Positions 33,398-41,534 of a stretch of DNA of 64,000 nucleotides are shown here, piece by piece (position 1 is the first letter of the stretch; every line of letters starts with the position of its first letter). The DNA comes from Corynebacterium sp. MSK041. Its GTDB lineage: Bacteria > Actinomycetota > Actinomycetes > Mycobacteriales > Mycobacteriaceae. The notes beneath the pieces were generated by a model. It saw only the letters and a list, made by a program, of their open reading frames with translations, did not search any database and was not told the origin of the DNA. The stretch lies in contig NZ_JASPJK010000002.1 of the NCBI RefSeq assembly GCF_030232265.1, forward strand, positions 1 through 64,000. The letters are read 5' to 3'. A program made the position numbers and the translations under genes.

Positions 33398-33964
33398 CTA
33401 CTCCCCAGCTTCGCCGAACCCGAGATCCCCTTCTTCAACACCAAGATCACGCATGAGCTGCTGGAAATCTGCGTCAGCTTGTGCATCCCCACTCGCAGAT
33501 TCGGGGTGCCTCTGGGGTTGGCTGTTCGTGTCCAATTCAACATCAAAATAATCAGCGGCGTCTTCTGGGGACAACCAGATAGAAGCTTGATTAATCACCA
33601 GCTCATCTACCTCGATAGGTAGATCCATCATCGAAGCAATGATGAAGAGATCAGACGGACGACAATCAACTTCAGTGCCATTGTCCATGGTGATCTGCCC
33701 CATAAAAACACCGTTGTAGTAACTGCTGATTTCAAGGGCTGAAACGCCGGTTGTGGAGTGTGCGATGACTTCGGTCAACACATCGTGAGTATCCGGTCGC
33801 TTTGGTTCCCACTCAGCAATCCGGGCGACGAGCTGCGCGCCACCAACGGGCGGTAACCAGACAGGAAGGAAACGTTGGCGTTCCTCCCAAAGCAATACCG
33901 CGCAGAGGAAGTTTTCGGGCCCGATGGGAAAGACTCCACAGAGCTTAACGGTTACTGTGCTCAT
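33398..33964 (-). CDS. Bifunctional nuclease domain (DUF151) protein
   Basis: A protein of 188 residues from ATG 33964. The core resembles the plant/bacterial bifunctional nuclease fold: LPVWLPPVGGAQLVARI near residue 37, RPDTHDVLTEVI, SALEISSYYNGVFMGQI and VDCRPSDLFIIASMM. The C-terminal 40 residues are acidic. Relatives are reported as nucleases, but the role in actinobacteria is unclear. It lies between ftsR and the MerR gene, seven bases after ftsR, in the same order as Rv1828-Rv1829-Rv1830. Confidence 0.85.
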   Translation of the reverse strand: MSTVTVKLCGVFPIGPENFLCAVLLWEERQRFLPVWLPPVGGAQLVARIAEWEPKRPDTHDVLTEVIAHSTTGVSALEISSYYNGVFMGQITMDNGTEVDCRPSDLFIIASMMDLPIEVDELVINQASIWLSPEDAADYFDVELDTNSQPQRHPESASGDAQADADFQQLMRDLGVEEGDLGFGEAGE

Positions 33965-33971
33965 GGAGCGA

Positions 33972-34709
33972 CTACCTACCACTTGAGCGCCGCAGCTCGT
34001 TCTTCACCAAAGATGTGTTCAGTGCCAGGATCTGGCTCATCATGTTTTGTGCCATTTCATCAGCCTCCTGAGCAGCAGAAGCCTTCCCTGATTTCGCCAC
34101 TGGCTGGGTCACGCTAGCGATTAGATCAGCCTGACGTACTGCAGCTTGGCGCAAGGTCTTGATGTGGCGCTCATCCAACCCGAACTGGATCAAACCATGA
34201 ACGGCGGAAAGAGCGCGGACATCATTTGCGGAGAATAATCCTGAAGGATCAGGGTGAATCAAACCTGCTTTGATACAGGACTCCACGAGCGCCGGATCGC
34301 ACTTCGCTTGCTCCGCCAACATGTCATCGGAGAAGCGGGCTGGCGCCTGGGCCGCAAGACTATCGGTGGTGAAGATTTGCTCTGCGGGCTGTCCAGGAAT
34401 CAGGGCGGCTACTGCGCCATTGTCCATGGCTTCAAGCTGCTCACGGATGACCTTAAGCGGAAGATAGTTATCGCGCTGCGTCACCAGAATGTATCGCAGG
34501 CGATCCACATCAGCGTCTGTGAAACGGCGGTAACCAGATTGGGTGCGCTCGGGCGAAATTAACCCCTCAGATTCAAGGAAACGGATCTTGGACACCGTGA
34601 CATCCGGGAATTCCTCACGCAAACGTTTAATCACCACACCGATAGACATGGTTTTCACGCCCGTGCGGGGGGCGGGCGTTGCGGGAGTAGTCTTCCGGAT
34701 TGCGCTCAC
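33972..34709 (-). CDS. ftsR: FtsR, MerR-type cell-division regulator
   Basis: A regulator of 245 residues with an N-terminal MerR DNA-binding domain: MSIGVVIKRLREEFPDVTVSKIRFLE (residues 21-46 as a helix-turn-helix region), GLISPERTQSGYRRFTDADV and RLRYILVTQRDNYLPLKVI. A helical C-terminal half follows. In C. glutamicum FtsR activates ftsZ; in mycobacteria the counterpart is Rv1828. GTG 34709 gives a 20-residue tail before MSIGVV; the internal ATG at MSIGVV is the alternative start. It is followed closely by the nuclease gene. Confidence 0.9.
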   Translation of the reverse strand: MSAIRKTTPATPAPRTGVKTMSIGVVIKRLREEFPDVTVSKIRFLESEGLISPERTQSGYRRFTDADVDRLRYILVTQRDNYLPLKVIREQLEAMDNGAVAALIPGQPAEQIFTTDSLAAQAPARFSDDMLAEQAKCDPALVESCIKAGLIHPDPSGLFSANDVRALSAVHGLIQFGLDERHIKTLRQAAVRQADLIASVTQPVAKSGKASAAQEADEMAQNMMSQILALNTSLVKNELRRSSGR

Positions 34710-34786
34710 GGCGTTCAGTTCACCTTGAAGGAGGGGCTAGGGGTACAACAAAGTCGCCTCGTCGATGACGAGTGCTGTAACGGGGT

Positions 34787-35215
34787 TTATGCGTTGTCCG
34801 CAATAAAGACCAGACGGAACTTGCCAATCTGGATCTCATCGCCCGTGGACAGTGCCTGCGAGTTACGTGGCTCACGGTTGACGTAGGTGCCGTTGAGCGA
34901 TCCGACATCCACAACCTCAAACTCGCCTGCGTTACGGCGGAATTCAGCGTGACGGCGGGAAACGGTCACGTCATCGAGGAAGATGTCAGCCTCTGGGTGA
35001 CGGCCGGCGGTGGTGGTGTCCTGGTCTAGCAGGAAGCGTGCGCCAGCATTCGGGCCACGCTTTACTACGAGGAGGGCTGCGCCCTCAGGCAGGCCCTCAA
35101 CGCCGCCTACGTTCTCAGAGGCGGTAGCTCCCGTCTCCATCTCCTTCAGAAGATCGGCACGGAATACCGAAGTGGTTTCTACCTGTGCCTCCGGCGTACC
35201 GGTGTTCTCGCTCAT
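34787..35215 (-). CDS. odhI: OdhI/GarA, FHA-domain regulator of 2-oxoglutarate metabolism
   Basis: A small FHA protein of 142 residues from ATG 35215. Unphosphorylated OdhI binds and inhibits the 2-oxoglutarate dehydrogenase complex; phosphorylation by PknG at the N-terminal threonines relieves this. The phospho-site ETTSVFRADLL is near residue 13. The FHA core is TAGRHPEADIFLDDVTVSRRHAEF and VVDVGSLNGTYVN. A possible -10 (TATGAT, minus strand 35292-35287) lies about 70 bases upstream. It sits between secA2 and ftsR. Confidence 0.96.
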   Translation of the reverse strand: MSENTGTPEAQVETTSVFRADLLKEMETGATASENVGGVEGLPEGAALLVVKRGPNAGARFLLDQDTTTAGRHPEADIFLDDVTVSRRHAEFRRNAGEFEVVDVGSLNGTYVNREPRNSQALSTGDEIQIGKFRLVFIADNA

Positions 35216-35286
35216 GTCTTCTCCTGACGTTGTCGACGGAATCAAACTTACCGAACAAATTTCAGTACAAAATTTAGTCCACGATC

Positions 35287-35292
35287 ATCATA
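35287..35292 (-). promoter_or_regulatory. Likely -10 box of the odhI promoter
   Basis: On the minus strand TATGAT (35292-35287) lies about 70 bases before the odhI ATG, in the gap after secA2. The -35 region is not clear. The remaining gap from 35293 to 35410 holds a weak hairpin with a T6 run on the minus strand (35359-35364) that may end secA2 transcription. Confidence 0.35.
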
Positions 35293-35410
35293 CCGGCATC
35301 TTGAATCACTGCGAGTTAGAACCGGCTGAGTCGCAGCGTTTTCACAGTCTCACCTGGAAAAAAGGAGTTCCGACACGCCGGAGCTAGGCGTTCCAGTAGC
35401 CTCCACTGCC

Positions 35411-37708
35411 CTACCGGAACATGTTGGCAATACCCGAAATGACGGAGTTGCCACCGCCTGACAAAGGGTTATCGGAGACCATATAGGTCCAGGTTGCGCT
35501 GGGGCGCTTCCAGCCGGCGTCTTCCATGTGGGCCCCGGCATCGTCGATAAGCACACTATTGAACGTGTCTACTGCCTGTTCAACCGCACGATTGGCCAGG
35601 TGCTTGAACTCGCGCACGGCAATGCGGTGGTACTCGGTCAGGGGCGTCTCACGCGCGATGGCGCGCAAGTGGATGGACTCTCGCACCTCATCCATGTGGG
35701 ACAGATGTTCTGACCATTCGTCATCCAAGTGGAAAAGCATGATCTCACGCGCAGCTTGTTCCAGAACGCCCTGATCAATGCCCGCAGCCTCAAGCTCAGC
35801 AGCACGCTCCGAACTACGCTCAGCGAGCTCAACCCAAGCCCGGTCGGTGTCGAGGAGGGTGGCGCGGCGTTCGTCGATAATCGCCCGATGATCAGCCAAG
35901 AGTTGGTTGTACTTCCACGTCTGCGCGTGGATTTCCAGCAGCTGTCCCTCGGTCACGCGCTGGCAGTGGGCGATGAAATCGTGGACCCGTTTGGTATCAA
36001 TCCGCCCATTCTCGTTGGGCTGTGCTGTGATCTGCTCATCCGCGCCTCCTGCGGTGACGATGTCATCCTCCAAGGAGACGAAGAACAGGCTCAAACCCGG
36101 ATCTCCTTGGCGTCCAGCGCGCCCACGCAGCTGGTTGTCCAAGCGTGCTGTGCGGTGGCGTGCAGTGCCGATCACAGCCAAGCCACCGAGTTCCACAACA
36201 GCATCGCGGTCAGATTCATCAGCACCACCGAGACGAATATCAGTACCGCGACCAGCCATCTGGGTAGACACGGTCACGCGACCCAGATCACCGGCTTCGG
36301 CGATGATGCGGGCTTCTTCCTCATCGTTCTTCGCGTTGAGCACGTTGACGGTAATCCCCTGCTCCTCCAATGCCTCCGCGAGCGCCTCCGATTCAGCCAC
36401 GTCATGTGTACCCACGAGAAGCGGCTGGCCAGTGGAGTGAATGTAGGCGATCTCCCCCACCAGCGCCTTGAACTTATCGTCCATGGTGGCGTAGATTCGG
36501 TCCGCCTCATCAAAACGCTGGAGTGGTTTTGCCCGGTCAATCGTGGACACACCAAGGTCATAGAACTGGCGGAGCTGATCAGTCGCTTCCACCGCCGTAC
36601 CGGTCATGCCGCACACCAGCGGGTAACGGCGCATGAGAGCCTGAAGGGTAATGGAATCGAGGATCCGGCCACCTTCGGAGACATCCAAGCCTTCCTTCGC
36701 CTCTACAGCGGCTTGGAGGCCGTCAGGCCAGCGCTGCAGTTCAGCCACGCGGCCGCGTGAGGCATCCACGAGGTCGATTTTGCCGTCCTGCACGATGTAG
36801 TGGACATCCCGGATGAGCAGGGCCTTCGCGTGCAGCGCCAAATTCACACGGACCAGGATGGTGCCAATGTTCTCATCGGAATACAACGAATCAATTCCAA
36901 GGGCCTTCTCAATCTTGGCCGCACCGTCATCGGTAAGGAAGACATTCCGGCGGTCTGAATCGATGGTGTAGTCCTTGTCTTCGACTAGATGGGACACCGC
37001 CTCAGTGATCTGGCCAGTGGCCTGCTCCCCCGGCTTGGAGCCGGCGAGGACGAGGGGGACCAAAGCTTCGTCTACAAGCACACTGTCCGCTTCATCGACG
37101 AGCGCAACGTCTGCTGGGGCCTGGACTGTCTGGCTTCGGTGCGTGATCTGGTTGTCGCGCAGATGATCAAAGCCGATCTCGGCGACAGGCGCGTACACAA
37201 TGTCACTCTTGTACGCCGCAACGCGCTCTTCGCGTGTAGAGGCCTCCGTGACCGACGCGACCGACAACCCAAAGAACTCCACGAGTGGTCGCATCCACTC
37301 CGCATCGCGATGGGCGAGGTAGTTATTCACCGTGATCACGTGCACCCGTTTTCCGGTCAGTGCGAAACCCGTCGCCGCCATCGCTCCAACGAGTGTCTTG
37401 CCTTCACCCGTGGCCATCTGGATGACATCACCTTCGAGCAGGCGGAGCACTGCCTGATTCTGTACCTCAAACGGCGTCATGCCGAGCGTGCGCGTCGATG
37501 CCACGGTGAGCAACGCGAGGAACTCCGGCTTCTTCGAAATCTCCCCGTTCGCGACAGTCTCTCGCACCGCCTCGGCGATCTGCGCATCGCTGTACTGCTC
37601 ATACCCAGCGATCAGCTCATGCGCTTGCGACACAATGCCTTTCGACTTCTTGTTGTTGCGCTCGGCGGTTGAGCCCATCGCCTTCCAGAACCAGTCAAAC
37701 TTGCCCAT
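35411..37708 (-). CDS. secA2: SecA2, accessory preprotein translocase ATPase
   Basis: The second SecA of actinobacteria, 765 residues, shorter than housekeeping SecA1, and exporting a subset of proteins. Walker A is MATGEGKTLVGAMAA near residue 98. ALVDEADSVLVDEA (DEAD-like Walker B) is near 205. VCGMTGTAVEATDQL near 360, STQMAGRGTDIRLGG near 480 and HRTARLDNQLRGRAGRQGDPG near 515 are the helicase-type motifs. The usual C-terminal zinc-binding tail of SecA1 is absent. TAGATT (minus strand 37765-37760) may be a -10 about 50 bases upstream. Confidence 0.94.
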   Translation of the reverse strand: MGKFDWFWKAMGSTAERNNKKSKGIVSQAHELIAGYEQYSDAQIAEAVRETVANGEISKKPEFLALLTVASTRTLGMTPFEVQNQAVLRLLEGDVIQMATGEGKTLVGAMAATGFALTGKRVHVITVNNYLAHRDAEWMRPLVEFFGLSVASVTEASTREERVAAYKSDIVYAPVAEIGFDHLRDNQITHRSQTVQAPADVALVDEADSVLVDEALVPLVLAGSKPGEQATGQITEAVSHLVEDKDYTIDSDRRNVFLTDDGAAKIEKALGIDSLYSDENIGTILVRVNLALHAKALLIRDVHYIVQDGKIDLVDASRGRVAELQRWPDGLQAAVEAKEGLDVSEGGRILDSITLQALMRRYPLVCGMTGTAVEATDQLRQFYDLGVSTIDRAKPLQRFDEADRIYATMDDKFKALVGEIAYIHSTGQPLLVGTHDVAESEALAEALEEQGITVNVLNAKNDEEEARIIAEAGDLGRVTVSTQMAGRGTDIRLGGADESDRDAVVELGGLAVIGTARHRTARLDNQLRGRAGRQGDPGLSLFFVSLEDDIVTAGGADEQITAQPNENGRIDTKRVHDFIAHCQRVTEGQLLEIHAQTWKYNQLLADHRAIIDERRATLLDTDRAWVELAERSSERAAELEAAGIDQGVLEQAAREIMLFHLDDEWSEHLSHMDEVRESIHLRAIARETPLTEYHRIAVREFKHLANRAVEQAVDTFNSVLIDDAGAHMEDAGWKRPSATWTYMVSDNPLSGGGNSVISGIANMFR

Positions 37709-37815
37709 GGGGCAACTTTACGTGACCAGCCGATTACATCAATCAATCCCCCGTGGGGTAATCTAGCGGACGTTCGCTTCATGCAGGCTTAACGCTTGCG
37801 CTTATCGACGAACAA

Positions 37816-37889
37816 CGGGCTGTGGCGCAGTTTGGTAGCGCACCACACTGGGGGTGTGGGGGTCGCAGGTTCAAATCCTGTCAGTCCGA
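37816..37889 (+). tRNA. tRNA-Pro (GGG anticodon)
   Basis: A 74-base cloverleaf without encoded CCA. Acceptor arms are CGGGCTG (37816-37822) and CAGTCCG (37882-37888) with one G-T pair. The D arm is GCGC...GCGC, the anticodon stem CCACA/TGTGG with loop CTGGGGG (anticodon GGG), and the T arm GCAGG-TTCAAAT-CCTGT. The C1-G72 pair is typical of tRNA-Pro. The remaining gap up to the toxin gene (37890-38039) holds no gene and no repeat of the tRNA 3' end that I could see. Confidence 0.95.
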
Positions 37890-38039
37890 CAAAATCTTTT
37901 CGGGGATTCTTGCCAAAGGCGGGAGCGCCTATGCGTCAGGCTGCATAAGAGTGTGGTCCAATCAGGGTCCCCATTGGGCATTCACGTCCCAAGCTGCTTA
38001 GCATCGAGATAATCAGCACAATCTCCGGTTCAGCCTTAA

Positions 38040-38300
38040 TTAGCGTCCGTAATGATATCGGCAGGCCGCGATTCGCACTTCCCCATCCATGACTTGGTAC
38101 ACCAATCGGTGTTCATCTGTGATTCGTCTCGACCAATACCCTGACAACTCATGCTTGAGCGCTTCGGGCTTGCCGATTCCCTCGTTACCGTTTCGGACAA
38201 TGTCCTTGATTAGTTGGTTGATGCGTTTGAGGATTCGCCGATCAACTGACTGCCACCATAGATAATCTTCCCACGCTGCCTCGTCCCAGATGAGAAGCAT
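38040..38300 (-). CDS. yoeB: YoeB-type toxin (ribosome-dependent mRNA endonuclease)
   Basis: A toxin of 86 residues in the RelE/YoeB family, which cleaves mRNA in the ribosomal A site. Length and motifs fit YoeB: WEDYLWWQSVDRRILKRIN near the start, GKPEALKHELSGYWSRRI, TDEHRLVYQV, and the C-terminal CRYHYGR. The candidate catalytic residues Glu (PEAL), Arg (DEHRLVY) and His-Tyr (YHY) are present, so it looks intact. It overlaps the end of the antitoxin gene by one base, the usual antitoxin-toxin order. Confidence 0.93.
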   Translation of the reverse strand: MLLIWDEAAWEDYLWWQSVDRRILKRINQLIKDIVRNGNEGIGKPEALKHELSGYWSRRITDEHRLVYQVMDGEVRIAACRYHYGR

Positions 38301-38554
38301 TATTCCTCAATGAGAGCGTGCTGTGAACCACGCTGATTCTCTAGGTTTTCAATAGAACCAAGCAGACGGCGCGCATTAGCCGGCGAACGCAGAAGATACG
38401 CGGTTTCACGCAAAGACTCGTATTCAGATAGCGACACAATCACGACGGGTTCATGGCCAGCGCGAGTTATGACGGCTTCTTCGCGGTCATTAACCACATC
38501 ATTCAGCACCTGTGCATAGTTCGCGCGGGATTCGGTGTAGCTGTAAGTCTTCAT
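38300..38554 (-). CDS. yefM: YefM-type antitoxin
   Basis: An antitoxin of 84 residues in the Phd/YefM family. The N-terminal DNA-binding part is TYSYTESRANYAQVLNDVVNDREEAVITRAG, visible as two stretches at residues 3-19 and 20-33, followed by EPVVIVSLSEYESLRETAYLL. The C-terminal tail is flexible and acidic and would wrap YoeB. ATG 38554 is preceded by GGGAGGTGG. Two TGTACG elements in the promoter region fit YefM-YoeB autoregulation. Confidence 0.93.
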   Translation of the reverse strand: MKTYSYTESRANYAQVLNDVVNDREEAVITRAGHEPVVIVSLSEYESLRETAYLLRSPANARRLLGSIENLENQRGSQHALIEE

Positions 38555-38576
38555 AGTCCACCTCCCAGCGGTTAAC

Positions 38577-38614
38577 GTACAGAAAACCGTACAGTCCTAC
38601 GTGTGCGACGTCAA
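38577..38614 (-). promoter_or_regulatory. yefM-yoeB promoter with two TGTAC operators
   Basis: On the minus strand TTGACG (38614-38609) and TACGGT (38591-38586) are 17 bases apart. Two copies of CTGTAC (38594-38589 and 38582-38577) are 12 bases apart, one overlapping the -10. The TGTACA core at 12-base spacing is the operator geometry known for E. coli YefM-YoeB. Confidence 0.65.
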
Positions 38615-38639
38615 TCCCCCAATACAGACGTTATTCGTG

Positions 38640-40010
38640 CTAATTGTCCGATTCGACGACTCGGTACTTAGCTCCACCTACGAACTTGGAGGTTGCACGC
38701 TTAGCGACGAGCAGCCCAATGAAACCAAATGCCCACACGGCAAGGACCGCGAGCCAACCGATGCGGAAGGACTCCCAGGTGTAGTTGCCGCCGGTCGAGG
38801 TGGCGTCAAGCAAGAACCCAACGCTCGGTGCAGCAATCATGGTGGCCACGAACCCGCCCATGTTGGCCAGGCCGGTGCCGGTGGCCAGAATCTTTCGGTC
38901 AACTTCCTCACGGACGGAGTCAAAACCGAAGTTGGACTTAGCGCCGAGAGCTGCCATCAGAATGTTGAGCACAATGACTGCCCAGAAGGCAGGCGGGTTA
39001 GTGGGCAGCAGGAATGCGACCCAGATAAGAAGGTCCATGACGGCGATGATTGCCACCACATTGATGCGCTTGCGGCCCGTGCGGGCGGAGATCATGCCCA
39101 TCAAAGGGCCAGCGAGGATCACGGCCGCGGTGTTGATCACCAGAACGGAACTGGCTTGAGCCGGGCTCAGCCCCAAGCCCAAGGTCATCAGCGGCATGCC
39201 CCACAGAAGGGTGAAGATGCACTGGTGCATCAGGCCGGTCCAGTGGGTGAAGAAGCCCTGCCAGCACACCGGGTTGGTCAGGACCATCTTCAAGGTTTGG
39301 CCGATGGTGAGGCGCTCCGATTCGGTGCTGCGGTGGGCGTTTTTGTCTTTGCGGGCGCCGGGGGCGTCGGCAAGCGCGACAAGCCCCACGATTACGATGA
39401 TGAGGCCGGCGGTACTGACGGACAGGAACGCGGGCACCCACCCCGCGGCATGAAGGATGGCTAGGAATGGCACAGCGGAGATGAACTGGCCTAGCTGACC
39501 CAGCCCCGCGGTGAGCTGTGTGAACAGCGGAGTCAGGCGCAGCGGGAACCACAGGGGCAACAAACGCATGGCTCCCAAGAATGCAGTAGCGTCGCCCGCG
39601 CCAATGAGCACACGAGCAGCGACTGCGAGTGGGTATGACGTGGTGAACGCGATGATCACCTGGCCGATGGCCATGATGAGCGCACCAGCGACCATTGTCT
39701 TCTTAGGGCCGATGCGGTCAATGATGATGCCGGTAGGAATCTGCGCCAAGGCGTACACGCCCACCTGGACAGCGGTGAACACAGCCAGCTGGGAGGCGTT
39801 GATGTGGAAGCGATCGAGGGCCTCCACGCCGGCAACACCGAGGGACGTACGGCCGACGATTGCCACGACGTAGGTAAGCAGAGCCGCCACCCACACGACA
39901 AGCGCGCGAGCAGTCAGCTGCTCACGCGGGTTCTTTGGTGTGGAGTCTGCGGGTTGGCTCCGTGTTGCTTCCGGTTCACGAGAATGACGCTGATTTTCCA
40001 CGCGTCTCAT
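38640..40010 (-). CDS. MFS transporter
   Basis: A major facilitator of about 456 residues with twelve predicted membrane helices. The cytoplasmic loop after helix 2 has GIIIDRIGPKKTMVAGALIM, matching the MFS G-x-x-x-D-x-x-G-x-K/R motif. A second such loop is GMISARTGRKRINVVAI. The N-terminus is a polar tail of about 35 residues. The substrate is unknown. ATG 40010 is used; an upstream GTG-type extension is possible. A perfect palindrome lies 36-64 bases upstream. Confidence 0.88.
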   Translation of the reverse strand: MRRVENQRHSREPEATRSQPADSTPKNPREQLTARALVVWVAALLTYVVAIVGRTSLGVAGVEALDRFHINASQLAVFTAVQVGVYALAQIPTGIIIDRIGPKKTMVAGALIMAIGQVIIAFTTSYPLAVAARVLIGAGDATAFLGAMRLLPLWFPLRLTPLFTQLTAGLGQLGQFISAVPFLAILHAAGWVPAFLSVSTAGLIIVIVGLVALADAPGARKDKNAHRSTESERLTIGQTLKMVLTNPVCWQGFFTHWTGLMHQCIFTLLWGMPLMTLGLGLSPAQASSVLVINTAAVILAGPLMGMISARTGRKRINVVAIIAVMDLLIWVAFLLPTNPPAFWAVIVLNILMAALGAKSNFGFDSVREEVDRKILATGTGLANMGGFVATMIAAPSVGFLLDATSTGGNYTWESFRIGWLAVLAVWAFGFIGLLVAKRATSKFVGGAKYRVVESDN

Positions 40011-40045
40011 GCTAGACCTGCCCCACAAACTGTGTATCGGCGGGT

Positions 40046-40074
40046 CGTGCTCTCCCCATTAGGGGGAGAGCACG
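40046..40074. repeat. Perfect inverted repeat upstream of the MFS gene
   Basis: CGTGCTCTCCCC (40046-40057), five-base loop, GGGGAGAGCACG (40063-40074), followed by TTTCGT on the plus strand. It lies in the promoter region of the minus-strand MFS gene, with no intact plus-strand gene before it. It may be an operator, or a left-over terminator from a lost gene. Confidence 0.55.
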
Positions 40075-40078
40075 TTTC

Positions 40079-40483
40079 GTGCTTCTGGACAATCTGCCGG
40101 TGATGCAGACTTCAACCTGCGGATTTGTTACTCACGTACTTGGTTGCGGTCTCATTCCATGGGCTGTGCGACTGCCACCGCTCATTGGGTTTCTCGTTGC
40201 CGGCTTTGCGCTCCATGCCGCTGGCGTAGAACATGATGCGGCACTCGACCTCTTCTCCGACATCGGCGTGAGCCTCATGCTGTTTGCCATTGGTCTGCGC
40301 CTCGACCTCAAGGCGTTGACCGATGAATGCGTGATCAGTTCGGTGGCCATGTACTGCGAAGATGTCGAGGACCTGGAAGCCCTTGGCCTTAACGTTGTCG
40401 TCCACCTCCAAGACGGTGCCGGCGAATCCTTGGCAGAACGCACCTTCATTGAGAACAGGCACCGGCAGCTGAAGGCGGAGTAA
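40079..40483 (+). pseudogene. Remnant of a Kef-type cation:proton antiporter
   Basis: A short frame of 134 residues. Residues 32-78 match the start of CPA2/Kef antiporters: LPPLIGFLVAGFALHAAG, LDLFSDIGVSLMLFAIGL. Residues from about 85 (EDVEDLEALGLNVVVHLQ, DGAGESLAERTFIE) look like the C-terminal end of the same family, near the nucleotide-binding domain. The 300 or more residues between them, including the remaining membrane helices, are missing. The first 30 residues do not match a normal start. It looks like a gene with a large internal deletion that happened to leave the frame open. Confidence 0.7.
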
Positions 40484-40504
40484 ACCTATGCCCCACTCTG
40501 GCGC

Positions 40505-41467
40505 CTAGTTGCGCCGGGGGATGCGGAAAAAGTCCAGGATCGTCTTCGTCGCAAAGTTTTTGCTTGTTAGTGCGCCCGGCCCGATGTCGATGAGATCGCC
40601 GGGCCACACGTGTCTACTGCCCTCGAGGCGGTAATGCTCCAGCGGCGCATCGCAATGCTGCCAGGTGAGTTTTTGTCCCGGACGTTCAAAGGGTTCAGTG
40701 ATGGGCTGTGGGTGGCAGTGATTCCGCTTCTCCGCTTCGACGAGAACGCGCTGTACAGGCTCATAGCGGGTGTGATACCGCCAGCCGCCTTCATAGTCGA
40801 TGACTGGATCGGCAGTGCCATGGAAGTCAATCTGCTTCATGGGCACCGGCGCGCACCCCTCAAACACCTTCTCGTAGTAGGCGGCTGACACAGTGGCAAT
40901 ACCGGTGAGATGGTGTGGCCGATGGCAGGCTGCATACGCCACAAATCCGCCGCCGTTGGAGTGGCCGGCAGCGAACACACGGGCTGGATTAACCGGATAA
41001 TCGCGCAGCATCTGCTCACGCACCGCGTCGAAAAATGCGAGGTCCTCCTCCCCCGTCGTCGTTGCGTACGGTGCGGGAGCCCACGAGGTGTTCACGCCCT
41101 GCATGTACACCACAACAGCGTGGGCGGAATCAAAGTTCGTGGTGGCGCGCATCTGATCCATGGTCATGCGGTAGCCGTGAAAAACCATGATGAGTGGCAA
41201 CCCATCAAGCGCGTGCACATCCGTTGGTGTGGAGACGAGGTATTCGCGTTCATGCCCGCCAATGTGCATCGTGCGTCGGTGCGTCGTCGTTGGGCCATTG
41301 GGCATTGGGCGGTATTCCGGCGGTTCGTTGAAGACTTCCACGACTTTGTCCTCAACCGCGGCTTTGCCCGGCAGTGAGCCGCATGCGCTCACATGAAAGC
41401 AGCTCAACAGCACCACAGCAGCAGCAACTGCTGGGCGGAAAGCAGATTTTAGGCGGGCATTTTTCAC
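40505..41467 (-). CDS. Lipoprotein esterase, PHB-depolymerase/LpqC-like
   Basis: A protein of 320 residues. The signal peptide has a lipobox (AAVVLLSCFHVSAC, Cys at about residue 29), so it should be membrane-anchored outside the cell. The alpha/beta hydrolase core contains IMVFHGYRM (oxyanion region), the nucleophile elbow AAGHSNGGG near residue 165, FHGTADPVIDYEGG (Asp) and SRHVWPG (His). Family members hydrolyse polyhydroxybutyrate, feruloyl or other esters; the natural substrate is unknown. A second, non-secreted member is at 42323-43057. Confidence 0.87.
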   Translation of the reverse strand: MKNARLKSAFRPAVAAAVVLLSCFHVSACGSLPGKAAVEDKVVEVFNEPPEYRPMPNGPTTTHRRTMHIGGHEREYLVSTPTDVHALDGLPLIMVFHGYRMTMDQMRATTNFDSAHAVVVYMQGVNTSWAPAPYATTTGEEDLAFFDAVREQMLRDYPVNPARVFAAGHSNGGGFVAYAACHRPHHLTGIATVSAAYYEKVFEGCAPVPMKQIDFHGTADPVIDYEGGWRYHTRYEPVQRVLVEAEKRNHCHPQPITEPFERPGQKLTWQHCDAPLEHYRLEGSRHVWPGDLIDIGPGALTSKNFATKTILDFFRIPRRN

Positions 41468-41534
41468 TCGTTCTAACCTACGCTACTTGCCCAAAAATTC
41501 ACGTCCTACCCAGACACCAGGTACATTGCACCCC

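Noticed and set aside
35729..36760. Plus-strand ORF of 343 codons
   Set aside because: Shadow of secA2 on the opposite strand; no domain seen.
37890..38039. att site or integrase fragment next to tRNA-Pro
   Set aside because: No direct repeat of the tRNA 3' end and no integrase sequence was seen in the neighbourhood.
38601..39464. Plus-strand ORF of 287 codons opposite the MFS gene
   Set aside because: Polar low-complexity translation; shadow of the MFS transporter.
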